From Rhodoferax_B ferrireducens_A (GTDB lineage: Bacteria > Pseudomonadota > Gammaproteobacteria > Burkholderiales > Burkholderiaceae_C): a stretch of 64,000 nucleotides of DNA. Shown piece by piece: positions 23,562-32,555 of the stretch (its first letter is position 1; each line of letters opens with the position of its first letter). The stretch spans positions 558,001 to 622,000 of the forward strand of contig NZ_JAVDXT010000001.1 in assembly GCF_031458075.1 (NCBI RefSeq), read 5' to 3'. Under the pieces are notes generated by a model, which worked only from the letters and a program-made list of their open reading frames with translations, was not told where the DNA came from and did not search any database. A program made the position numbers and the translations under genes.

Positions 23562-24443
23562 ATGAGCCAGAAATCCCGCACCAGCATCCTGCCCTACGTG
23601 CTGCTGTCACCGGCGGTGCTGGCCACCGTGATCGTGGTGTTCTACCCGATGCTGCAGGCGCTCATCACGAGCCTGTACAACAACATCCTGTGGAAGCCGC
23701 GCGCGGTAAAGTTCATCGGGCTGGACAACTACATCGCCATCTGGCATGACCCTGTGTTCTGGGCCTCGCTGGGGCGCACGGCGATCTGGATCGGGCTGAC
23801 CGTGCCGCTGCAGCTGCTGCTGGGCCTGGTGACGGCTCTGCTGCTGAACCAGCAGTTCCGCTGGCGCGGCCTGGCGCGCAGCCTGATTTTGATCCCCTGG
23901 GCCTTGCCCAGCGTGGTCATCGGCCTGATGTGGTCGTGGATCTACAACCCGCAGGTCGGCCTGCTGAACGACCTGATGCTGCGCCTGGGCCTGTTGCAGA
24001 CAGCCATGCCCTGGCTGGCGAATCCGGATACCTCGCTGTACGCCATCATCGCCGCGCTGGTGTGGCAGGGCTTTCCGTTCTTCGCCATCATGATCCTGGC
24101 CGGGCTGCAGACCATTCCGCACAGTCTGTACGAGGCGGCCGACATCGACGGCGCTACCGACTGGCAGCAGTTCTGGCACATCACCATGCCCGCGCTCAAG
24201 TCGGTGCTGGTCACGGCGGTGATGCTGCGCATCATCTGGGTGGCCAATTCCATCGACGTGATCTACGTGATGACTGGCGGCGGCCCCGGCTATGCCACCC
24301 ATACGCTGCCGCTGTACGCGCTGAAGCGCACCTACGCCAGCATGGACTTCGGCTACGGTTCGGCGCTGGCGGTGAGCTTTTCGCTGCTGCTGCTCGGCGC
24401 GATCTACGTCTACCTGCGCCGGGTCGGGAAGGGCATCGAATGA
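23562..24443 (+). CDS. ABC sugar transporter permease (MalF/UgpA type)
   Basis: This encodes 293 aa with six membrane segments and the ATPase-contact loop Tyr-Glu-Ala-Ala-Asp-Ile-Asp-Gly-Ala-Thr-Asp-Trp-Gln-Gln-Phe-Trp-His-Ile-Thr-Met-Pro (EAA motif). Inner-membrane channel subunit. Its stop overlaps the start of the second permease as ATGA, so the two subunits are made in equal amounts. Confidence 0.95.
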   Translation: MSQKSRTSILPYVLLSPAVLATVIVVFYPMLQALITSLYNNILWKPRAVKFIGLDNYIAIWHDPVFWASLGRTAIWIGLTVPLQLLLGLVTALLLNQQFRWRGLARSLILIPWALPSVVIGLMWSWIYNPQVGLLNDLMLRLGLLQTAMPWLANPDTSLYAIIAALVWQGFPFFAIMILAGLQTIPHSLYEAADIDGATDWQQFWHITMPALKSVLVTAVMLRIIWVANSIDVIYVMTGGGPGYATHTLPLYALKRTYASMDFGYGSALAVSFSLLLLGAIYVYLRRVGKGIE

Positions 24444-25279
24444 GTGTCGTCAAACACCAGCCCCTGCGGCGCATTTTCACGCTGCACCTGCCAATGCTGG
24501 CCATCGTGCTGTTCGCCCTGGGGCCGTATCTGTGGATGCTGCTGACCTCGCTGAAACAGGAGTCCACGCTGTTCTCCCCGGAGCGCACTTTTCTGCCCAC
24601 GGTAGTCACGCTGGAGAACTACCTGCGGCTGTTCCAGAAGACCACCTTCCTGAGCAACCTGGGCCACAGCCTGGTTGTCTCCAGCGGCACCATGCTGCTG
24701 GGCCTGTCGGTCAGCATCACCGCCGCCTATGCGTTCTCGCGCTTCCGCTTTGCCGGGCGGCGCGCGCTGATGCTGCAGTTTCTGCTGGTCAACATGTTCC
24801 CCATCGTGCTGCTGATCATTCCACTGTTCATCATCATGAAAAGCCTGGGCCTGCTGGATACGCACCTGGGCCTAATCCTCGCGCATTCGACCTTCTCGAT
24901 CCCGTTCGCTACCTGGATGATGATCAGCTACTTTGACGCCATCCCGCGCAGCCTGGACGAGGCTGCCATGGTCGACGGTTGCACGCCCATAGGCGCCATG
25001 TTCCGGGTGGTGATACCGCTGACCGTGCCCGGCATCATCGCCACCGGCATCTACATCTTCATCACCTCGTGGAACGAGTACCTGTACGCCTCGATCCTGG
25101 CCGGGCAGAACGTGCGCACGCTCACCGTCGCCATCCAGACCCTGGTGGGTGAATACGAAATCGCCTGGGGCCTGCTGACCTCGGGCGGCGTGGTGGGGGC
25201 CTTGCCCGTCACCCTGCTGTTCATGCTGATCCAAAAGCGGCTCGTCGCGGGCATGACCCAAGGCGCGGTGAAGGGTTGA
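24440..25279 (+). CDS. ABC sugar transporter permease (MalG/UgpE type)
   Basis: This encodes 279 aa with six membrane segments. The EAA loop reads Leu-Asp-Glu-Ala-Ala-Met-Val-Asp-Gly-Cys-Thr-Pro-Ile-Gly-Ala-Met-Phe-Arg-Val-Val-Ile-Pro-Leu. The C-terminal part has Thr-Ser-Trp-Asn-Glu-Tyr-Leu-Tyr, typical of the MalG branch. It pairs with the preceding permease (4-nt overlap). The ATPase is encoded four genes later in the same operon. Confidence 0.95.
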   Translation: MSVVKHQPLRRIFTLHLPMLAIVLFALGPYLWMLLTSLKQESTLFSPERTFLPTVVTLENYLRLFQKTTFLSNLGHSLVVSSGTMLLGLSVSITAAYAFSRFRFAGRRALMLQFLLVNMFPIVLLIIPLFIIMKSLGLLDTHLGLILAHSTFSIPFATWMMISYFDAIPRSLDEAAMVDGCTPIGAMFRVVIPLTVPGIIATGIYIFITSWNEYLYASILAGQNVRTLTVAIQTLVGEYEIAWGLLTSGGVVGALPVTLLFMLIQKRLVAGMTQGAVKG

Positions 25280-25307
25280 TTCCCCATTCCAAAAGGAGAC
25301 GTATTCC

Positions 25308-26189
25308 ATGAACCCCATTGGCATCATCTCGATGCAATACAACCGCCCATTCGTCGCCGCGGACTTCGCCCAGTTGGGCCGCTGGAAGGCCGCGGGCTAC
25401 GACTTCGCCGAGCTGCTGGTGCCCGAGCCCGGCGAGCTGGACCTGGCCGCCACCCGCCGTGCACTGGACGATGCGGGTCTGGGCGTGGTGCTGGCGGCGC
25501 GCGTCAACCTGGACCGCAACCTGACCAGCGACGAAGCCGCCAAGCGCCAGGCCGGGGCCGACTACCTGGCCTATTGCGCCGAAACCGCCGAGGCCTTGGG
25601 CGCCAAAGTCGTCGGCGGGCCGCTGTACGGCAACCCGCTGGTGTTCGCCGGGCGCGCACCGCATGCCGTGCCCGAGTCGCTGCGCCAGGCGCGCGTCGAC
25701 TGGTGTGTGGAAGGGCTGGTGAAGGGCGGTGACGCGGCGGCCCGCTGCAGCATCCGCTTCGGCGTCGAGCCCTTGAACCGTTTCGAAACCGACATCCTCA
25801 ACACCACCCGCCAAGGCGTGGCGCTGATGCAGCTAGTGAACCACGCCAGCGTCGGCTTGGTGCTCGACACCTTCCACATGAACATGGAGGACGACGACAT
25901 CTGCAGCGCGCTGCGCGAGGGCGCGGCCCACATGGTCCACTTCCAGGCCAACGAGAACCACCGCGGCTACCTGGGCACCGGCCACATCGACTGGAACCCG
26001 GTGGTGCGTACGCTGGCCGAGATCGGCTACACCGGCAGCATTTCATTGGAACCCTTTCGCCGCCGCGATGAGCGCATCGGTATCCCTTTTGCGCAGTGGA
26101 AGCCTCCTGTCAAGGATGAGACCGAAGAGCTGAGCGCCGCCTGCGCCTTCCTGAAGAACCTGATCACCCTGAACGGAGGCCGGAAATGA
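25308..26189 (+). CDS. Sugar phosphate isomerase/epimerase (TIM barrel)
   Basis: This encodes 293 aa. An AP-endonuclease-2/xylose-isomerase-like TIM barrel: Phe-Gly-Val-Glu-Pro-Leu-Asn-Arg-Phe-Glu (metal-ligating Glu), Val-Gly-Leu-Val-Leu-Asp-Thr-Phe-His-Met-Asn-Met-Glu-Asp, Val-His-Phe-Gln-Ala-Asn-Glu-Asn, Ser-Leu-Glu-Pro-Phe. The metal-binding Glu/Asp/His/Glu set is recognisable. It resembles tagatose/allulose 3-epimerases and inosose dehydratase-like enzymes. RBS AAAGGAG 9 nt upstream. The stop overlaps the dehydrogenase start (ATGA). It probably interconverts the imported sugar or its keto form. Confidence 0.9.
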   Translation: MNPIGIISMQYNRPFVAADFAQLGRWKAAGYDFAELLVPEPGELDLAATRRALDDAGLGVVLAARVNLDRNLTSDEAAKRQAGADYLAYCAETAEALGAKVVGGPLYGNPLVFAGRAPHAVPESLRQARVDWCVEGLVKGGDAAARCSIRFGVEPLNRFETDILNTTRQGVALMQLVNHASVGLVLDTFHMNMEDDDICSALREGAAHMVHFQANENHRGYLGTGHIDWNPVVRTLAEIGYTGSISLEPFRRRDERIGIPFAQWKPPVKDETEELSAACAFLKNLITLNGGRK

Positions 26190-27208
26190 CGTACCGCGTA
26201 GGTTGGATAGGCTGCGGCCGGCATGCCGAGCAAATGCTGCTGCCGCAATTGGCGCGCCACGATGTGGAACTGGTGGCGGTCTGCGATCTGAACGCCGAGA
26301 CCGCGCAGAAGATAGGCCGGCGCTACGGCGTGGCCCATACCGGTACTGACTTTCGCGCGCTGCTGGATGTGCCGGGCCTCGACGTGGTGGGCATGGCGGT
26401 GGGCCCGACCCAGCACCGCGACATGTCGATTGCGGCCCTGGAGCGCGGTTGCCATGTGTTCATGGAAAAGCCCACGGGCGCCAACGTGGCCGATGCGCTG
26501 GCCATCCAGGCTGCGGCCACCCAGGCCGGCAAGACCGTGGGTGTGGGCTTCATGAAGCGCTTTGCCACCGCCAACCGCATGGCGCACAACGTGGTGAAGA
26601 GCGCCGAGTTCGGCCCGGTGGCGGGCTTCTTTGGTGAATACATGACCGCGCCCACTTACTTCAGCGGCAATGTGGACTACACCGGCTTCTACCTGCACCA
26701 CTGTGTGCACTACATGGACCTGGTGCGCTACTTCGTCGCGCCGGTGCTCAACGTCACGGTGTTCCGCAACGAGACCGCGCCGGGCAAGCAGCTGCTGCAT
26801 GTGCATTTCGGCTTCGAGAACGGCGCCATCGGCACCGTGGTGATGGGCACCATCCAGTCGCGCGGCACGCCGATGGAGCGACTGCAGATCATGGGCGACC
26901 ACCAGCGTGTGGAAGTCAACGGCGTGATCGAGGTCACGCATTTCCGCAACCCGCCGTTCAAGGCCGACGACCTGGACGCAACCCTGGCCGATGGCGTGGA
27001 CAACCTCAGCTGGAAGCCGAACTTCACCGCCGCCGCCAACGAGGATTTCAAGGGCTACAACGCCTTGTTCAAGGCCTTCTTCGCCCAGCTCGGCGGTGCG
27101 AACACCGACCTGCCGACGATTGCCGATGGCGTGGAAGCCATGCGCGTGATGGCCGCCATGCTGGAGGGGATTGCGCGTCCGGGGGCCTGCGTCCCCGTGG
27201 TGCGCTAG
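26186..27208 (+). CDS. Gfo/Idh/MocA family sugar dehydrogenase
   Basis: This encodes 340 aa. N-terminal Rossmann fold (Val-Gly-Trp-Ile-Gly-Cys-Gly-Arg-His-Ala) and the family Glu-Lys-Pro (Phe-Met-Glu-Lys-Pro-Thr-Gly-Ala-Asn-Val), with Val-Gly-Phe-Met-Lys-Arg-Phe following. The C-terminal beta-sheet domain has Thr-Gly-Phe-Tyr-Leu-His-His-Cys-Val-His-Tyr-Met-Asp (catalytic His-x3-His/Asp region). It oxidises a sugar or cyclitol with NAD(P). Co-translated with the isomerase, it completes an isomerise/oxidise pair for the imported compound. Confidence 0.9.
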   Translation: MTYRVGWIGCGRHAEQMLLPQLARHDVELVAVCDLNAETAQKIGRRYGVAHTGTDFRALLDVPGLDVVGMAVGPTQHRDMSIAALERGCHVFMEKPTGANVADALAIQAAATQAGKTVGVGFMKRFATANRMAHNVVKSAEFGPVAGFFGEYMTAPTYFSGNVDYTGFYLHHCVHYMDLVRYFVAPVLNVTVFRNETAPGKQLLHVHFGFENGAIGTVVMGTIQSRGTPMERLQIMGDHQRVEVNGVIEVTHFRNPPFKADDLDATLADGVDNLSWKPNFTAAANEDFKGYNALFKAFFAQLGGANTDLPTIADGVEAMRVMAAMLEGIARPGACVPVVR

Positions 27209-27216
27209 GGGCGGGC

Positions 27217-28308
<1,092 letters not shown>

Positions 28309-28394
28309 GCATGGGGGCCTCTCGTTGCGGCGGGACGTTTCGGTGTGCGTAAATCGCACTACCCCTGGCGGCGCATGTGTGGCAAGATGGTTTC

Positions 28395-28685
28395 ATGAGC
28401 CAAACATTCGGTATGGAAACTCCGTCGGCGCACGGCCTGTCTGCGCACCGCCAGCCCACCCGTTACCTGGTGGTCATCGACTCCGGCGGGTCGATGGTGG
28501 CGCGCTTGTTCCTTGCCTCGCGTGAGCCGGTGGCCGAGTTCGATGCCAGCGTCGAAGAGGTCACGCACATGATCGATGGCCTGGTGCCGGAAACCGGCGC
28601 CGCCGGCACCGAGTGGGACGTGGCCCTGCAAGGCCACAACCCCAGCGAGCGGGCCGAGGCCAAGGTCTACACCCTGAGCATCTGA
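28395..28685 (+). CDS. Conserved hypothetical protein
   Basis: This encodes 96 aa, acidic. Its core reads Tyr-Leu-Val-Val-Ile-Asp-Ser-Gly-Gly-Ser-Met-Val-Ala-Arg-Leu-Phe, then an acidic helix and Gly-Thr-Glu-Trp-Asp-Val-Ala-Leu-Gln-Gly. No signal peptide, no cysteines and no family I can name. I use ATG 28395; an in-frame GTG lies six codons upstream. It stands alone between the sugar operon and the convergent ppsR gene. Confidence 0.65.
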   Translation: MSQTFGMETPSAHGLSAHRQPTRYLVVIDSGGSMVARLFLASREPVAEFDASVEEVTHMIDGLVPETGAAGTEWDVALQGHNPSERAEAKVYTLSI

Positions 28686-28713
28686 GCTTTGCCGCCTGTC
28701 TGGCGGATGTATG

Positions 28714-28770
28714 AATAATCAGGCTCTGGCGCTTATTCCACTAGCGCCAGTAGCTATCAAAACCATAGTA
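28714..28770. repeat. Intergenic repeat, copy 5
   Basis: AATAATCAGGCTCTGGCGCT, then TTCCACTAGCGCCAGTAGC, then TATCAAAACCATAGTA. CTGGCGCT and AGCGCCAG form a perfect 8-bp stem. It lies between two convergent genes, at the end of ppsR. Confidence 0.85.
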
Positions 28771-28771
28771 A

Positions 28772-29593
28772 TCAGTAGACCAGCCGCTCGGGTCGGATCT
28801 CCTGCAGGATGGTGGTCGCAATCTCTTCGATCGACTTGGTGGTGCTGGACAGCCAGCGTATGCCGCTGCGGCGCATCATGGCCTCGGCCTCGTTAACCTC
28901 CATGCGGCAGTTCTCCAGCGAGGCGTATTTGGAATTCGGCCGGCGCTCGTTGCGGATTTCGCTCAGGCGCTCGGGCTGGATCGACAGGCCGAAGATCTTT
29001 TTACGGTGCTCGACCAGCGCCGGCGGCAGCTGGCGGCGCTCGAAGTCTTCGGGGATCAGTGGGTAGTTGGCGGCCTTCAGGCCGTACTGCATGGCCAGGT
29101 ACAGCGTGGTCGGGGTCTTGCCACTGCGGCTGACGCCGACCAGGATCACATCGGCCTGGCCCAGGTCGCGGTGGGTCTGGCCGTCGTCGTGCTCCAGGCT
29201 GAAGTTGATGGCCTCGATGCGGTCGGTATAAGCCTGGCTTTTGCTCACGTCGCTGAAGCGGCCGATGCGGTGGTTCGATTTGATGCCCAGTTCGGCCTCC
29301 AGCGGGTTCACAAAGGTGCCGAACATGTCGAGCAGCATGCCCTTGCAGTTCTCGGTGATCACCTTCAGCACCTCCATGTTCACCAGGGTGGTGAAAACGA
29401 TGGGCCGCTTGCCCTCCAGCTCGGCCGTGTGGTTGATCTGGCGTACCGCCTGGTGGGCCTTGTCCACCGTGTCGGTAAACGGCAACCGCACATGGCGCGG
29501 CGCCATGGAGAACTGCGCCAGGATGGCGTTGCCAAAAGTCTCGGCGGTAATGCCGGTGCCATCGGAGATGAAGAAGACGGTGCGGTCGGTCAT
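28772..29593 (-). CDS. ppsR: Phosphoenolpyruvate synthase regulatory protein (kinase/pyrophosphorylase)
   Basis: This encodes 273 aa. The DUF299/PpsR hallmarks are all present: the start Thr-Val-Phe-Phe-Ile-Ser-Asp-Gly-Thr-Gly-Ile-Thr-Ala-Glu-Thr, the P-loop Gly-Val-Ser-Arg-Ser-Gly-Lys-Thr-Pro, and Asn-Tyr-Pro-Leu-Ile-Pro-Glu-Asp-Phe. The family phosphorylates and dephosphorylates an active-site-adjacent Thr of PEP synthase using ADP and Pi, in the cytoplasm. Start 29593 (MTDRTVFF) fits family length (about 270). In many betaproteobacteria ppsA lies divergent and adjacent; here that side holds a LysR remnant and a TonB receptor operon instead. Confidence 0.95.
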   Translation of the reverse strand: MTDRTVFFISDGTGITAETFGNAILAQFSMAPRHVRLPFTDTVDKAHQAVRQINHTAELEGKRPIVFTTLVNMEVLKVITENCKGMLLDMFGTFVNPLEAELGIKSNHRIGRFSDVSKSQAYTDRIEAINFSLEHDDGQTHRDLGQADVILVGVSRSGKTPTTLYLAMQYGLKAANYPLIPEDFERRQLPPALVEHRKKIFGLSIQPERLSEIRNERRPNSKYASLENCRMEVNEAEAMMRRSGIRWLSSTTKSIEEIATTILQEIRPERLVY

Positions 29594-30039
29594 AAGGGCA
29601 TTCTGCGGGTGGAAGGGATCGGTTGGGCAGGCTGGGCGGCCATCGCGGGGGTCTGAACTTTGTGCATCGTAAACGCAATGAAGCTGGCTACGGCGCGCGG
29701 CAGGTGCTGCCGGCCCAGGTAGAGCAGGTAGAGCCTGCGCCACGCAGCCTGGAGGTAGGCTGCAGCGCCATCCCCTGGCCGACCAGCGCGGCTTGGATGG
29801 CGCGGTCCATGGCGTGCCGGGTGCATGGATTTTTGCTATCGGTCATCCCCCTTTTTGGGGATGCCGTCGTTCCTTGTTGCAGTCCAGAATGGGACATTGC
29901 TACTTTTTGTTAACAGTTGTGCTGTTTGTTTACGCAACAACTGTCTCAATCAGGAGTGAGGGGTATATCGCCGCTCTCGGCGAAGGGAGGGAGCAGGCGC
30001 TACTGCATAGACAAGAGCCTGGCAGGCGGAGGGCACACA
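29594..30039. other. Intergenic region upstream of the TonB receptor operon
   Basis: 446 nt with no intact gene. It holds a LysR remnant (29671-29810), a 7-bp hairpin CATCCCC/GGGGATG at 29844-29863, then an AT-rich stretch (29895-29945) that is the likely promoter zone for the operon starting at 30040. GGAGG lies 9 nt before that start. Confidence 0.5.
29671..29810 (-). pseudogene. Remnant of a LysR-family regulator C-terminus
   Basis: On the minus strand, one frame reads Asp-Arg-Ala-Ile-Gln-Ala-Ala-Leu-Val-Gly-Gln-Gly-Met-Ala-Leu-Gln-Pro. After a frame change, another reads Leu-Tyr-Leu-Leu-Tyr-Leu-Gly-Arg-Gln-His-Leu-Pro-Arg-Ala-Val-Ala-Ser-Phe-Ile. Both match the end of LysR effector domains (AVxAGxGIAxxP and YPxxRxLPxRVRxFIDF). 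About 25 residues between them are missing and the whole N-terminus is absent. A decayed gene fragment. Confidence 0.5.
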
Positions 30040-32001
30040 ATGGCGCTATCGGTTGTCCACCACGCTATCGACGGCTTTGGACGGGGGCTGTTCCGGCGTG
30101 CCCGGCGCTCGGTCTATCCGCTGGACCCTGTGGCCCGCCATGCCATCTGCGCCTTTCTGGCCGTAGGCAGCTGCTACGGTGCGGAGAGTCCGTCCCATGC
30201 CTTTATCGACTTGTCCCTGGAAGAACTGGGGGACGTGCAGGTTACCTCGGTTTCCAAGAAGGAGGAACGCCTGGCGGATGCTGCAGCCTCTATCTATGTG
30301 GTGACCGACGATGCGATTCGGCGCGCCGGGGTGCGTAGCCTGCCCGAGGCCTTGCGCCTGGCACCGAATCTGCAGGTCGCGCAAATCAGCGCCAACCAGT
30401 ACGCCATCAGCGCCCGCGGTTTCAATTCCAGCACGGCCAACAAGTTGCTGGTGATGGTGGACGGGCGCACGGTCTATACCCCGCTGTATTCGGGGGTGTT
30501 CTGGGATGCACAGGATGTGCTGCTGCAAGATGTGGAGCGCATCGAAGTCATCAGCGGTCCGGGCGGCACCCTTTGGGGCGCGAATGCGGTCAACGGCGTG
30601 ATCAACATCATCACCAAGGAGGCTGCCGATACCACGGGCAACCTGGTGCACGCCTCGGGGGGGAGTTCGGGCTCTGGCGTGGCGTTTCGCCATGGCGGCG
30701 TGCTGGACGGAAATAGCGGCGCTTACCGGGTGTATGGCAAATCTGACCGCGGGCGGCACAGTATCCGCGCCAATGGTGCGGCCGTGCCGGACGCCTGGGA
30801 GCGCAGCCAGATAGGCTTTCGCACAGACCTGCGTGCCGCGGATGGCGACGTCACTGTCCAGGGAGATCTCTACCGCGGCTCTACCGACCAGGCGTTACCC
30901 GCACAGCAGAAGGCCAGCGGTGCCAATCTGCTGGCCCGATGGAGTAAGCAGCTGGCCGACGGCTCCCAACTGCGGGTCCAAACCTACTGGGACCACACCA
31001 GCCGCGAGATGCCGGGCACCATCAACGAAAAGCTCGACACGCTGGACCTGGACATCCAGCAAGTCATGCCCGAAGCCGGCGGGGGGCAGTTGATCTGGGG
31101 CGGTGGCTTGCGCATGAGCGACGACCGGGTGGAAAACCTGGGCCTGCTCTCTTTCTTGCCCGCGCACCGTCAACTGCGTTGGGCCAATCTGTTCGCGCAG
31201 CAGGAATGGACCCTGCAGCCGGACCTGCGGCTGATCGCCGGGGGCAAGCTGGAAAGCAATAGCTATTCCGGCGTTGATTTCCTGCCCAACCTGAAGCTGG
31301 CCTGGAAGCCTTCGGCCGACCAATTGCTGTGGGCGGGCCTGTCCCGCGCCGTGCGCGCGCCGTCGCGCATCGATTCCGATCTGTATGTGCTCGGAACGCC
31401 GCCCTTGGCACTGGCGGGTGGGCCCGACTTCCGCTCCGAGATCGCCAATACGCTGGAGCTGGGCTTGCGCTCGCGCCATGGGCCTGCGCTGTCGTATGCG
31501 CTGGTTGTCTTCCGCAGTACCTACGACTATTTGCGCAGCCTGGATGTGTTGCCCAGCGGGGTATTTGTGGTTGGCAACCAGATCAAGGGCCGGATGGATG
31601 GGCTGGAAGCTTCAGCGAGCTACCAGGCAAGCAAGTCGTGGTCGCTGGAGGCCAGCGCGGTGTTGTTGCACGGGCGTTTCAGCGGTCCGAATCTGGCCTT
31701 GTCCTCGCCCGGCAACGACCCGCGTGCGCAATGGCGGCTGGGCTCTACCTGGAACCTGGGGGATAGCCAGCAGCTGAACGTGTCGTTGCGCCACGTGGGC
31801 AAGCTGCCGTCGCCCCTGGTGCCGGCCTATACCGCGGTAGATGCACGCTACGGCTGGCGGGTTTCCAAATCGGTGGAACTGGCGGTGACCGGGCGGAATT
31901 TGTTCGACCGGCGGCACCAGGAGTTTGCAACCAGCAGCACGCAGCCCAATCCCGTCCAGGTCGAACGCGCGATCGACATTGCGCTGACGGTGAGGTTCTG
32001 A
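30040..32001 (+). CDS. TonB-dependent outer-membrane receptor
   Basis: This encodes 653 aa. Plug domain with Leu-Gly-Asp-Val-Gln-Val-Thr-Ser-Val-Ser-Lys-Lys-Glu-Glu-Arg-Leu (TonB-box-like start), Ala-Ser-Ile-Tyr-Val-Val-Thr, Gly-Val-Arg-Ser-Leu-Pro-Glu-Ala-Leu-Arg-Leu-Ala-Pro-Asn, Val-Glu-Arg-Ile-Glu-Val-Ile-Ser-Gly-Pro-Gly-Gly, then a 22-strand barrel ending in Phe (Leu-Thr-Val-Arg-Phe). A long N-terminal lead with a hydrophobic stretch near residues 28-45 is probably the signal sequence. ATG 30040 has GGAGG upstream. The stop overlaps the YfiR-like gene by 1 nt. As first gene of a signalling operon, it may feed or sense the ligand. Confidence 0.9.
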   Translation: MALSVVHHAIDGFGRGLFRRARRSVYPLDPVARHAICAFLAVGSCYGAESPSHAFIDLSLEELGDVQVTSVSKKEERLADAAASIYVVTDDAIRRAGVRSLPEALRLAPNLQVAQISANQYAISARGFNSSTANKLLVMVDGRTVYTPLYSGVFWDAQDVLLQDVERIEVISGPGGTLWGANAVNGVINIITKEAADTTGNLVHASGGSSGSGVAFRHGGVLDGNSGAYRVYGKSDRGRHSIRANGAAVPDAWERSQIGFRTDLRAADGDVTVQGDLYRGSTDQALPAQQKASGANLLARWSKQLADGSQLRVQTYWDHTSREMPGTINEKLDTLDLDIQQVMPEAGGGQLIWGGGLRMSDDRVENLGLLSFLPAHRQLRWANLFAQQEWTLQPDLRLIAGGKLESNSYSGVDFLPNLKLAWKPSADQLLWAGLSRAVRAPSRIDSDLYVLGTPPLALAGGPDFRSEIANTLELGLRSRHGPALSYALVVFRSTYDYLRSLDVLPSGVFVVGNQIKGRMDGLEASASYQASKSWSLEASAVLLHGRFSGPNLALSSPGNDPRAQWRLGSTWNLGDSQQLNVSLRHVGKLPSPLVPAYTAVDARYGWRVSKSVELAVTGRNLFDRRHQEFATSSTQPNPVQVERAIDIALTVRF

Positions 32002-32555
32002 TGGCCCGTACCCGACGTATGGCGCTCCTGCTGGCGGTACCGTTTTTTGCGGCGGGTGTTTGGGCCGCGGCAGGCAGTGCCAATGAAATAGAAAGCCAGG
32101 TCAAGGCGGCGTATCTGTACAAGTTTGCCTCGTATGTCGAATGGCCGGCCGCCGTCTTCGTGCAAGCCGATACGCCGCTGGCTATCGGCATCCTGGGGGC
32201 GGAAGCCATAGCCGCAGAGCTGGGTAATCTCAAGAATGCCCAGCCTATGCAGAACCGGGCGCTGGAGGTGAAGCGGCTGAAACCCGGCGAAGCCTTGACG
32301 GGGGTACAGATCCTGTTCATTGGACGCCAGGAAAACGGGCGACTCAAGTCGTTGCTGGACAGCATCCAGTCGCAGTCCGTGCTGGTGGTCACGGAGTCGG
32401 CGGGGGCGCTCGATGCGGGTAGCGTCATCAACTTCTTGCCGGTAGGCGACCGTATCCGTTTTGAGGTGTCGGTCCAGAACGCTGAGCGCAGCGGCTTGAA
32501 GATCAGCGCGCGCCTGCTCAGCGTGGCGCAGAAGATAGAGCCGCGGAGGCCATGA
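32001..32555 (+). CDS. YfiR-like (DUF4154) periplasmic protein
   Basis: This encodes 184 aa. Signal peptide (Arg-Arg-Met-Ala-Leu-Leu-Leu-Ala-Val-Pro-Phe-Phe-Ala-Ala-Gly-Val-Trp-Ala-Ala-Ala). The YfiR signature follows: Lys-Ala-Ala-Tyr-Leu-Tyr-Lys-Phe-Ala-Ser-Tyr-Val-Glu-Trp-Pro, Ile-Gly-Ile-Leu-Gly, Ile-Leu-Phe-Ile-Gly, Val-Leu-Val-Val-Thr-Glu, Ile-Asn-Phe-Leu, Ile-Arg-Phe-Glu-Val. In Pseudomonas, YfiR restrains the diguanylate cyclase YfiN from the periplasm. Here it is coupled (ATGA overlap) to a hybrid kinase with a CHASE8-like periplasmic domain, which is its likely partner. Confidence 0.9.
   Translation: MARTRRMALLLAVPFFAAGVWAAAGSANEIESQVKAAYLYKFASYVEWPAAVFVQADTPLAIGILGAEAIAAELGNLKNAQPMQNRALEVKRLKPGEALTGVQILFIGRQENGRLKSLLDSIQSQSVLVVTESAGALDAGSVINFLPVGDRIRFEVSVQNAERSGLKISARLLSVAQKIEPRRP

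Noticed and set aside
29844..30039. Riboswitch or structured leader upstream of the TonB receptor
   Set aside because: A short hairpin is present, but no cobalamin, TPP or c-di-GMP aptamer core could be recognised by eye.
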